Shown here in pieces: positions 1 through 5,699 of a stretch of DNA of 8,146 nucleotides (its first letter is position 1; each line of letters opens with the position of its first letter). The translations under genes and the position numbers were made by a program. The DNA is from JBAXTE01 sp038240835 (lineage in GTDB: Bacteria > Bacteroidota > Bacteroidia > Bacteroidales > WCHB1-69). The stretch is taken from positions 1-8,146 of the forward strand of contig JBBRGJ010000149.1 in assembly GCA_038240835.1 (NCBI GenBank), read 5' to 3'. Under the pieces are notes generated by a model. That model saw only the letters and a program-made list of their open reading frames with translations. It did not search any database and was not told the origin of the DNA.

Positions 1-53
1 ACTAAATTTCGAAATAATGCTATTTTTCTTATGAATTTAAGGTGAAAATTCAA

Positions 54-85
54 TTTGGTAAATTCACAAACAATATCTACTTTTG
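54..85 (+). promoter_or_regulatory. Bacteroidota-type promoter of the methyltransferase gene
   Basis: A TTTG at 54-57 (-33 element) is followed after 20 nt by TACTTTTG at 78-85, an exact match to the -7 consensus TAnnTTTG. Spacing and both boxes fit the primary sigma factor of Bacteroidota. Transcription would start near 90-93, leaving an untranslated leader of about 45 nt before the ATG at 135. The position supports 135, not 292, as the intended start of the gene. Confidence 0.7.
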
Positions 86-134
86 TCCTAGATTAAAACA
101 ATTCGATTTTTTAAAATTATCTTATATAACTCCA

Positions 135-873
135 ATGTATCAGTCACTTAAACAAGTTTTAAAAAAAAATACTTCCTAGATGTTTACTGTTCAAATTTGA
201 ACCATTTATTCGGTTTTTCCTATGGCAATTTTATCGGGGAAATCGCTTTCACTGTAATGTTTGCAACAAAGGAGTCCGTTCGTTTATAGCGATGAAAAAT
301 GGGGATAAACTATGTCCTAGATGTGGTAGTCTGTCAAGAAATAGACGAACTTGGGAAATGATTGCTCCTGATATTGTTTCAAAAGAGCTGACAGTCCTTG
401 ATTTTTCGCCTTCCAGAACGTTGTATCGGGTTATGAAAAGTAATTTAAAAGGTAACTATTACAGTTCGGACTTATCTGGAGACTTTATTTCTGATTATCA
501 ATTTGATATTACAAAAATTGACACCGAAGATAATCGATTTGATTTAGTGATTTGTTACCACATTCTCGAACACGTAATTGATGATTTGCAAGCCATGAGA
601 GAATTGCATCGGGTGACTAAAAAAGGAGGAACATGCATCGTTCAAACTCCATTTAAAGAGGGCGAAGTCTACGAAAATATGAATATTACAAGTGAAGAGG
701 ATCGATTGATTCACTTCGGACAAATAGATCACGTCCGGATATACTCCGTGGAAGAACTTCGAAATAGGTTGACAAAATGCGGCTTTCAGGTGGAAGTGAA
801 AGAATTTTCAGAATTAGAAAACAACAAATTCGGTTTTCACACCCAAGAAGTAATTTTAGTCTGCAAAGCGTAG
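135..873 (+). CDS. SAM-dependent methyltransferase with N-terminal zinc ribbon, frameshifted at an A9 run
   Basis: The uninterrupted ATG frame begins only at 292 (193 aa), but the same frame is open back to 163 and encodes family-like sequence: YRGNRFHCNVCNKGVRSFIA leads directly into the ATG at 292 and then KLCPRCGSLSRNRR. The two CxxC pairs (about residues 40/43 and 60/63) form a probable zinc ribbon that a start at 292 would cut in half. No ATG, GTG or TTG lies in frame between 163 and 291. An ATG at 135 reads MYQSLKQVLKK up to the A9 run at 161-169; dropping one A joins it to the conserved frame and gives about 245 aa, a plausible family length. The methyltransferase core follows: VLDFSPS (SAM loop), YYSSDL (acidic loop), FDLVICYHILEHV, RVTKKGG, then GQIDHVRIYS. 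The substrate is unknown; relatives of this kind are often found among surface-glycan genes, but no such genes are visible here. It is convergent with uvrA. Confidence 0.72.
161..169 (+). other. A9 homopolymer that breaks the methyltransferase frame
   Basis: Nine consecutive A residues follow GTTTT. With nine, the frame from the ATG at 135 stops at TAG 177-179; with eight, it continues as LKKILPRCLLF into the conserved zinc ribbon. The cause could be a sequencing or assembly error, a real inactivating indel, phase variation, or RNA polymerase slippage on the A-run. The sequence alone cannot separate these. Confidence 0.75.
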
Positions 874-925
874 TTGTTTTTACCGCAGAAGATAATGGGC
901 ACAAAGTAGAAAGCCTGGAAAGTGC

Positions 926-964
926 CGAATTTTCTTAAAAATCTTCGATTTTTGTCAAAATTCG
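926..964. repeat. Two-tier AT-rich inverted repeat after the methyltransferase gene
   Basis: An outer 8-bp stem CGAATTTT/AAAATTCG (926-933 with 957-964) encloses an inner 7-bp stem AAAAATC/GATTTTT (937-943 with 947-953) with a three-base loop. The internal loops are CTT and GTC. It lies 52 nt after the methyltransferase stop and could act as a 3'-end hairpin, but no T-tract follows on the plus strand, so I do not call it an intrinsic terminator. A related palindrome recurs at 1117-1135. Confidence 0.6.
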
Positions 965-983
965 AGCATCCTCGGAAAACTAC

Positions 984-998
984 GAAATCAAAGATTTC
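984..998. repeat. Small hairpin GAAATC-AAA-GATTTC
   Basis: Perfect 6-bp inverted repeat with a three-base loop, 19 nt beyond the larger hairpin at 926-964. It belongs to a series of near-palindromes with very short loops in the gap between the methyltransferase and uvrA. No function can be assigned. Confidence 0.5.
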
Positions 999-1058
999 TT
1001 GTTTTACGGGATCAAAAGCAAACAGCCATAGGAACAATGTTAACTGTATTTTAGCCAC

Positions 1059-1090
1059 GCTTTGCGCTGTTAACTGTTAACTGTTAACTG
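1059..1090. repeat. Heptamer array, copy 1: GCTTTGCGCTG leader plus three TTAACTG
   Basis: The 11-nt leader GCTTTGCGCTG (1059-1069) is followed by three perfect tandem TTAACTG units at 1070-1076, 1077-1083 and 1084-1090. The same leader-plus-heptamer arrangement returns at 1223-1247 and 1281-1315, with ATAACTG as a variant unit. Solitary GTTAACTG copies lie near 1039-1046 and 1144-1151. The arrays resemble the heptanucleotide short tandem repeats known from filamentous cyanobacteria, but relation to those is not implied. Confidence 0.8.
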
Positions 1091-1091
1091 A

Positions 1092-1175
1092 TTTTGGTCG
1101 AGCTTTCGTAGATCCACGAATTTTGTCAAAATTCGGGACGTGCTGTTAACTGATCAATGTTTTTTGGTCGAGCTT
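1092..1175. repeat. 14-nt direct repeat TTTTGGTCGAGCTT, two copies
   Basis: TTTTGGTCGAGCTT occurs at 1092-1105 and again at 1162-1175. Both copies follow a TTAACTG-containing segment, so the repeat region seems to be built of reused blocks. The second copy continues into GAGC-TTC-GCTC (1170-1180), a tight hairpin whose minus strand contains GCGAAGC. Confidence 0.7.
1117..1135. repeat. 19-nt palindrome CGAATTTTG-T-CAAAATTCG
   Basis: A perfect 9-bp inverted repeat around a single central T. Its outer arms match those of the hairpin at 926-964, so the two are related elements in the same intergenic gap. The near-absence of a loop suits a cruciform or a protein-binding palindrome better than an RNA hairpin; which applies is not known. 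Confidence 0.7.
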
Positions 1176-1180
1176 CGCTC

Positions 1181-1212
1181 CGTTACCTCGTTACCCCGTC
1201 ACCCCGTCACCT
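1181..1212. repeat. Octamer tandem array, four CGTYACCY units
   Basis: Four contiguous 8-nt units: CGTTACCT, CGTTACCC, CGTCACCC and CGTCACCT. On the minus strand they read as alternating GGTGACG and GGTAACG words. The array directly follows the GAGC-TTC-GCTC hairpin (1170-1180) and is more GC-rich than the surrounding DNA. It contains no open reading frame of note. Confidence 0.8.
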
Positions 1213-1222
1213 TTTCAAACCA

Positions 1223-1247
1223 GCTTTGCGCTGATAACTGTTAACTG
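1223..1247. repeat. Heptamer array, copy 2
   Basis: GCTTTGCGCTG at 1223-1233 is followed by ATAACTG (1234-1240) and TTAACTG (1241-1247). It is a shorter version of the arrays at 1059-1090 and 1281-1315, in the same orientation. Confidence 0.75.
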
Positions 1248-1280
1248 TTGCCTTAAGAAGCATTTTCCTACTTTAGTCCC

Positions 1281-1315
1281 GCTTTGCGCTGATAACTGAT
1301 AACTGTTAACTGTTA
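1281..1315. repeat. Heptamer array, copy 3, running into the uvrA stop codon
   Basis: GCTTTGCGCTG at 1281-1291 is followed by ATAACTG, ATAACTG and TTAACTG up to 1312. The next three bases, TTA at 1313-1315, would begin a fourth unit and are also, on the minus strand, the TAA stop of uvrA. The array thus abuts the coding sequence exactly, and array growth or loss could reach the uvrA 3' end. Confidence 0.75.
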
Positions 1316-4117
1316 CATTCTCAAATACTTTCCTGTTGTAGAGGTTTCGGATTGCACAATTTGTTCAGGAGTTCCTTCAAACACTAATTCTCCGCCTTTA
1401 TCGCCGCCTTCGGGACCTAGATCGATGATCCAATCGGCACATTTGATGATTTCTGGATTGTGTTCAATGACTAGCACCGAATGTCCTTTTTCAATCAACA
1501 TGTCAAATGCTTTGTAAAGTTTGTGGATATCATGGGTGTGAAGTCCTGTGGTTGGCTCATCAAATATAAATAGAGTGGGAGAGGTATTGCTTCCTTTTAC
1601 TAAGAAACTCGCTAGTTTAAGTCGCTGTGCTTCGCCACCAGAGAGGGTGCTCGATGATTGTCCTAACTTTATATATCCCAATCCCACCTCTTCTAATGGA
1701 GTTAGTTTTTCGATGATTTTTTTAGTCTGATTATTTTGTTTGGCCTCATTTGTAAAAAACTCAATTGCTTCAACGATTGACATTTCTAAGACTTGGCTGA
1801 TGTTTCGTTCATTAATTTTCACATCCAAGGTCTCTTCTTTGTATCGTTTGCCATTACACTCTTCGCAAATCATTTCCACATCAGCCATAAATTGCATTTC
1901 TATGTATACTTTTCCTTCGCCTTCGCACTCATCACATCTTCCGCCTGGTACATTGTAAGAAAAGAAGCCTGGTTTGTAACCTCTGTTTTTTGCTAACGGC
2001 TGATCGGCAAATAGTTGTCTTATGTCATCGAAAGCTTTAGAATAAGTAGCTGCATTGGATCTGGAAGAGCGACCAATTGGATTTTGATCGATCATTTCCA
2101 CACTTGAAAGGTGAACTAAGTCGCCCGAAAGTTTATTAAAACGTTCCGGCTTATCGTTGCTTCCTTCGCCAATAGAACGCTTGAGGGCAGGATATAATAT
2201 TTTTTTAATCAAGGTAGTTTTTCCCGAACCACTCACTCCAGTGACTACGCAAAAAACATCAAGTGGAATTTTCACATCTATGTTTTTCAAATTATTCGCT
2301 CTAGCGCCTTCAATAACGATTGAATTACACCAATTTCGTCGATGATTAGGGACTGGAATACTCAATCTTTTGGTCAGATATTTTGCTGTATAGCCATCAT
2401 TTTTATCAATATCACTTCTCACTCCGGCAAAAACCACTTCTCCGCCAAATCGGCCAGAATCTGGACCAATATCGATGATATAATCGGCCGCTTTGATAAT
2501 ATCTTCGTCGTGTTCCACCACAATCACGGTATTTCCAATATCTCTAAGTCTTTTTAATACGCCAATCAATCGTTCAGTATCACGCGAATGAAGTCCAATA
2601 CTTGGTTCATCTAAAATGTAAAGAGAGCCCACCAGACTGCTTCCCAGCGATGTAGCGAGATTAATTCGTTGAGATTCCCCTCCCGACAGAGAGTTTGTCA
2701 ATCGATTGAGTGTAATGTATCCCAATCCTACATCCATTAAAAATTGTAAACGATTTCTAATTTCTTGCACGATTCGTTTGGCAATGGTCTGCTCAGCAAC
2801 CGTTTCGAAGGTAAGTTGAGTGAAAAATTGCAAACAATCTTCCACAGGCATTAACACAATATCAGTGATGCTTTTATCACTTATTTTCACATACTGGCTG
2901 TCTTTTCGCAACCTAGTTCCTTGGCAATCAGGACAAACTGTTTTTCCTCTGAATCGTGAGATAAAAACTCTATTTTGAATTTTATAATTATGTTTTTCTA
3001 AATATTCAAAAAAAGCATTAATGCCTTTAAAATACTTGTTTCCTTTCCATAAAAGATCGTACTCTTTGGGTGTAAGATGTTCGATGGCTCGATGAATGGG
3101 GAAATCAAATTTAGCTGCATTTGTAATTAACATCTCTTTCCACTCACGAGTGCTATCAAATTTCCAGCAAGCAATTGCATCTTCGTAGACCGAAAGACTT
3201 TTATTTGGAAATACAAGTTCATCATCAATTCCAATAGTCTGTCCATAACCCTCGCATCGAGGACAGGCACCAAATGGATTATTAAAACTGAATAAGTTTG
3301 CGCTAGGTTCTTCAAACTGCATTCCATCTAATTCAAATCGATTGCTAAACTGATGATTATGTTCACTATTCTCCGTTTGAGTTTTCAAGAAACATACTCC
3401 ATCGCCTTCAAAAAAAGCACTTTGGATAGAGTCGGACAATCGAGTGCGAATTTCATTTTCGTGTTTGATTTTCAGACGATCCACCAATACATAAAGGGAA
3501 TCCAAGGTGTAGTTGTCCGAGTGAAGAATTGCTTCGCTGATGGGAACAATCACGTCATTATACATAATCCGGCTGTACCCTTGTTGCATTAAAATCGAAA
3601 ATTGTTCTGCGATAGTCCGTTCCCCTTTTATTACAAATGGCGCAAAAATATGAACAGTGGAATCTTCGCTCATGTTCCATATAAAATCGGTAACCTCCGA
3701 AATAGAGTGTCTTTTGACTAAATCACCACTGATGGGAGAGTAGGTTTTACCCGCTCTAGAGAAGAGTAATTTCAGGTACTCATATATTTCGGTAGAAGTT
3801 CCCACCGTACTTCGTGGATTTTTGCTGATTGATTTCTGCTCAATGGCTATGGCAGGAGGAATACCTTCGATAGAAAAAACCTCAGGTTTTGCCATTCTGC
3901 CCATAAATTGACGGGCATAAGAGCTCAAACTTTCGACGTAACGGCGTTGACCCTCAGCAAATAAGGTGTCAAAAGCAAGCGACGATTTTCCTGACCCAGA
4001 AAGTCCTGTAATCACAACAAAATGATTTCTCGGGATTGAAACATCGATGTTTTTTAAATTATTGACCTTAGCTCCAGTAATTCGTATCCAATTTTTGTTG
4101 ATATTTTTGTCGCTCAT
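1313..4117 (-). CDS. uvrA: UvrA, excinuclease ABC subunit A
   Basis: DNA damage-recognition ATPase of nucleotide excision repair: a UvrA dimer scans DNA, loads UvrB at lesions and is then released before incision by UvrC. The 934 residues match the usual full length (about 940). The protein has two ABC ATPase modules. Module 1 has Walker A GLSGSGKS (38-45), zinc-ligand CxxC pairs at 285/288 and 395/398, signature LSGGESQRINLA (477-488) and Walker B LYILDEPSIGLH (499-510). Module 2 has Walker A GVSGSGKT (627-634), a zinc finger C728xxC731...C751xxC754, signature LSGGEAQRLKLA (825-836) and Walker B LFIFDEPTTGLH (849-860). The segment QRRYVESLSSYARQFMGRM after the first Walker A is typical of UvrA. 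All catalytic motifs look intact. The start ATG is 32 nt past the end of a -7 element on the minus strand (4156-4163). It is divergent from the sigma gene, and its stop is embedded in a heptamer repeat. Confidence 0.98.
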   Translation of the reverse strand: MSDKNINKNWIRITGAKVNNLKNIDVSIPRNHFVVITGLSGSGKSSLAFDTLFAEGQRRYVESLSSYARQFMGRMAKPEVFSIEGIPPAIAIEQKSISKNPRSTVGTSTEIYEYLKLLFSRAGKTYSPISGDLVKRHSISEVTDFIWNMSEDSTVHIFAPFVIKGERTIAEQFSILMQQGYSRIMYNDVIVPISEAILHSDNYTLDSLYVLVDRLKIKHENEIRTRLSDSIQSAFFEGDGVCFLKTQTENSEHNHQFSNRFELDGMQFEEPSANLFSFNNPFGACPRCEGYGQTIGIDDELVFPNKSLSVYEDAIACWKFDSTREWKEMLITNAAKFDFPIHRAIEHLTPKEYDLLWKGNKYFKGINAFFEYLEKHNYKIQNRVFISRFRGKTVCPDCQGTRLRKDSQYVKISDKSITDIVLMPVEDCLQFFTQLTFETVAEQTIAKRIVQEIRNRLQFLMDVGLGYITLNRLTNSLSGGESQRINLATSLGSSLVGSLYILDEPSIGLHSRDTERLIGVLKRLRDIGNTVIVVEHDEDIIKAADYIIDIGPDSGRFGGEVVFAGVRSDIDKNDGYTAKYLTKRLSIPVPNHRRNWCNSIVIEGARANNLKNIDVKIPLDVFCVVTGVSGSGKTTLIKKILYPALKRSIGEGSNDKPERFNKLSGDLVHLSSVEMIDQNPIGRSSRSNAATYSKAFDDIRQLFADQPLAKNRGYKPGFFSYNVPGGRCDECEGEGKVYIEMQFMADVEMICEECNGKRYKEETLDVKINERNISQVLEMSIVEAIEFFTNEAKQNNQTKKIIEKLTPLEEVGLGYIKLGQSSSTLSGGEAQRLKLASFLVKGSNTSPTLFIFDEPTTGLHTHDIHKLYKAFDMLIEKGHSVLVIEHNPEIIKCADWIIDLGPEGGDKGGELVFEGTPEQIVQSETSTTGKYLRM

Positions 4118-4155
4118 TTTCAGATAGTTGTGATTATTTTAAAGATTTAGTATGA

Positions 4156-4163
4156 CAAAATTA
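4156..4163 (-). promoter_or_regulatory. Probable -7 element of the uvrA promoter
   Basis: On the minus strand this reads TAATTTTG, matching the Bacteroidota -7 consensus TAnnTTTG. Transcription would start near 4150, giving a leader of about 30 nt. I see no TTG at the expected -33 distance; that region (about 4183-4187) lies inside the oppositely directed sigma-gene promoter. I could not recognise a LexA-like SOS operator. Confidence 0.5.
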
Positions 4164-4173
4164 CTACAAAAAC

Positions 4174-4204
4174 TTGACTTTTCGGTTTTCAGTTTGTATA
4201 TTTG
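4174..4204 (+). promoter_or_regulatory. Bacteroidota-type promoter of the sigma factor gene
   Basis: TTG at 4174-4176 is separated by 20 nt from TATATTTG at 4197-4204, a full match to the -33/-7 consensus. Transcription should start near 4209-4212, leaving an untranslated leader of about 80 nt before the ATG at 4290. The promoter lies downstream of the upstream in-frame ATG at 4152, which therefore cannot be the start used from it. Confidence 0.7.
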
Positions 4205-4278
4205 CCAGAATATTATTATTCAATCACAAATTAAAATCGCCTATAGAGTAAAAATTACGCTTTGTCAACCATCCAAAA

Positions 4279-4284
4279 AGGAGG
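4279..4284 (+). promoter_or_regulatory. Strong Shine-Dalgarno AGGAGG before the sigma factor start
   Basis: AGGAGG, within AAAAAGGAGG, lies 5 nt before the ATG at 4290 and fixes the start. None of the other protein genes in the window has a comparable site, in keeping with the weak use of Shine-Dalgarno sequences in Bacteroidota. Confidence 0.8.
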
Positions 4285-4289
4285 CTATT

Positions 4290-4871
4290 ATGAAAGCTAT
4301 TTTACTCAGCGACAACGAGCTTATCGTTAATTTCGCAGCTGGTGATTCTAAATCATTAGAAATTTTAATTGACCGCTATCAAAAAAAGATATTTGGTTAT
4401 ATTTACATGATTGTAAACGATCGTGATGTTGCTGATGATGTATATCAAGATACATTTTTAAAAGTAATACACACCATTCGTTCGGGACAGTACAACGAAG
4501 AAGGAAAATTTATACAATGGGTAATGAGAATTGCTCATAATTTGAGCATCGATTACTTTAGAAAAGAGAGTAAAATGCCTGCGTATAGACCGAGTGATGA
4601 GTTTGATATTTTCAATCTAATTGGTGGAACAGAGCCTTCAAAAGAAGATCTGATGATTACCACTCAAATTCACGCCGATGTAAGAAGGGTAATTGAGTTC
4701 TTGCCAGATGATCAAAAAGAGGTAGTATATATGAGATTTTATCAAAACATGAGCTTTAAAGATATCGCTGAATCTTGCGACATAAGCATCAATACAGCCC
4801 TAGGTAGAATGAGGTATGCGCTGATAAATATCAGAAAAATCATCAACAAAAAAAATATTATTTTAACGTAA
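4290..4871 (+). CDS. ECF-type sigma-70 family RNA polymerase sigma factor
   Basis: Promoter-specificity subunit of RNA polymerase, 193 aa, with only regions 2 and 4. Region 2 spans about residues 24-92: LIDRYQKKIFGYIYMIV, the core-binding DVADDVYQDTFLKVI, then EGKFIQWVMRIAHNLSIDYFRK for -10 recognition. Region 4 spans about 133-185: LPDDQKEVVYMRFYQNMSFK and the helix-turn-helix IAESCDISINTALGRMRYAL, which contacts the -35 DNA. The ending TALGRMRYALINIRK is typical of a sigma group I associate with Bacteroidota. The frame is open from an ATG at 4152, but that start would precede the promoter; the ATG at 4290 with a strong ribosome binding site is preferred. No anti-sigma factor gene is adjacent. 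A small ORF (4922-5080) follows on the same strand before the terminator. The regulon is unknown. Confidence 0.93.
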   Translation: MKAILLSDNELIVNFAAGDSKSLEILIDRYQKKIFGYIYMIVNDRDVADDVYQDTFLKVIHTIRSGQYNEEGKFIQWVMRIAHNLSIDYFRKESKMPAYRPSDEFDIFNLIGGTEPSKEDLMITTQIHADVRRVIEFLPDDQKEVVYMRFYQNMSFKDIAESCDISINTALGRMRYALINIRKIINKKNIILT

Positions 4872-4921
4872 ACAATATTTGATTTTTTCTCTCGTTTATT
4901 AGGTATTAAAACATTTTATTA

Positions 4922-5080
4922 ATGCCTATGAACAAAAAATCTACACTTTTAAAATCACATCTTAATACCAAACAACCAATGCCAAGGCGACAAACTAATT
5001 TATTGATTATGAGCTACGCCAGTACATTGCAAGTGATTAAATCAAAACTTATTGGTAACTTCGATGTGTTTATGAACTAA
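4922..5080 (+). CDS. Possible small protein (52 aa) downstream of the sigma factor
   Basis: Open frame from ATG 4922 (a second ATG at 4928) to TAA 5078-5080, 50 nt after the sigma stop on the same strand and 20 nt before a strong terminator, so it would share the sigma transcript. The product is basic in its N-terminal half (MNKKSTLLKSHL, PMPRRQTN) and ends STLQVIKSKLIGNFDVFMN. No membrane segment or Cys motif is visible. The tail, ending in hydrophobic residues and a final Asn, recalls short Bacteroidota proteins of unknown function; this is from memory and unverified. It lacks a Shine-Dalgarno sequence, like most genes here. It is a candidate sigma-regulatory partner only by position, and a chance ORF is possible. 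Confidence 0.5.
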   Translation: MPMNKKSTLLKSHLNTKQPMPRRQTNLLIMSYASTLQVIKSKLIGNFDVFMN

Positions 5081-5100
5081 GTCCCCCTTAGATTCATGTA

Positions 5101-5128
5101 AAAAGTCCCGAAAGGGACTTTTTTTTTT
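5101..5128 (+). terminator. Intrinsic terminator between the sigma operon and the DUF5063-type gene
   Basis: A 9-bp stem AAAAGTCCC/GGGACTTTT (5101-5109 with 5114-5122) with a GAAA tetraloop merges into a run of ten T (5119-5128). It ends the plus-strand sigma transcript. The A-rich left arm gives a shorter U-run on the minus strand, so the hairpin may also end the convergent minus-strand operon, whose last stop codon is at 5130-5132. Confidence 0.9.
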
Positions 5129-5129
5129 A

Positions 5130-5696
5130 TTATTCTACATGTGTATGATTTTCATCGTCGTGTAGGTGATATAAGCTCATGTGTAAATATCCCAAAATAT
5201 CGGCGACTGCCAATCCCCAGCGTTCTATAAACCAAGATCTGCAATTATGGACAGCCCATTGTTGCGCCGAAGCTTTATTGGTGGAAAACAGCAAAATGGT
5301 GTCTTTTAGGTCTTGATAAAGATCCGTTAATGCTTCGGCTACTTTGGGACCGTCTTCGGTGCAGTTACACTCGTGGTCATCGTCGCATTTTTTGGTAAAT
5401 TTTTCCATTAAGTTTCCCAAAACTAATTCGTACTCTTCTTCGCCCACAAATCGCTCATCGGCACTGTTATCATCCAATGTCAACTCAGGCAACAGCGAAG
5501 ATTTTAGGTAAATTAGTGGTAATATTTTCTGCAAATAGTTCATAATTGTGTGTTTATCCAACTCTTTGCATTCATCGATAAATCTCACATACTCATTGGC
5601 GACCGACAATAGTTCTAAAAAATGTTTCCCATGGGTTACATCGTAGTCTATTACATTATTATTCTCTTCAAATATTGGGTTAAATTCTTCGTTCAT
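5130..5696 (-). CDS. DUF5063-type protein with Cys/His-rich insertion and tail
   Basis: 188 aa, function unknown. The helical core fits the DUF5063 family of Bacteroidota: FLELLSVANEYVRFIDE (26-42), YLQKILPLIYLKSSLLPEL (54-72), EALTDLYQDLKDTILLF (121-137) and WFIERWGLAVADILGYLH (155-172). There is no signal peptide or membrane helix, so it is probably cytosolic. Two features stand out: a Cys/His/acidic stretch CDDDHECNC (104-112) in the loop between the helical halves, and a His-rich C-terminus HMSLYHLHDDENHTHVE (172-188); together they could bind metal, which is inference. It is the last gene of the minus-strand cluster, starting 3 nt after the aminotransferase stop with no Shine-Dalgarno, so translational coupling is likely. 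The shared hairpin at 5101-5122 follows its stop. Confidence 0.82.
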   Translation of the reverse strand: MNEEFNPIFEENNNVIDYDVTHGKHFLELLSVANEYVRFIDECKELDKHTIMNYLQKILPLIYLKSSLLPELTLDDNSADERFVGEEEYELVLGNLMEKFTKKCDDDHECNCTEDGPKVAEALTDLYQDLKDTILLFSTNKASAQQWAVHNCRSWFIERWGLAVADILGYLHMSLYHLHDDENHTHVE

Positions 5697-5699
5697 TGG

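Noticed and set aside
292..873. Methyltransferase starting at ATG 292 (193 aa)
   Set aside because: The frame continues upstream with a family-like CxxC half of the zinc ribbon, and the promoter lies over 200 bp away with a better-placed ATG at 135. It remains the fallback if the A9 run is real and the gene is expressed without slippage.
926..964. Intrinsic terminator of the methyltransferase
   Set aside because: The hairpin is clear but no T-tract follows on the plus strand, so I report only an inverted repeat.
837..1058. 73-codon minus-strand open frame overlapping the methyltransferase 3' end
   Set aside because: It is made of hairpin arms and repeat sequence, has no recognisable domain and overlaps a real gene; judged a chance frame.
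1039..1315. CRISPR array
   Set aside because: Units are 7-8 nt in direct tandem without spacers of regular length, and no cas gene is present.
3127..3592. Open frames in other phases inside uvrA
   Set aside because: They lie wholly within an intact, motif-complete uvrA and show no domain or start signal of their own.
4118..4200. LexA/SOS operator for uvrA
   Set aside because: No palindrome resembling a known LexA box could be recognised between uvrA and the sigma gene.
4152..4289. 46-residue N-terminal extension of the sigma factor from ATG 4152
   Set aside because: The ATG precedes the recognised promoter at 4174-4204, the extension does not look like sigma region 1 or 2, and ATG 4290 has a strong ribosome binding site.
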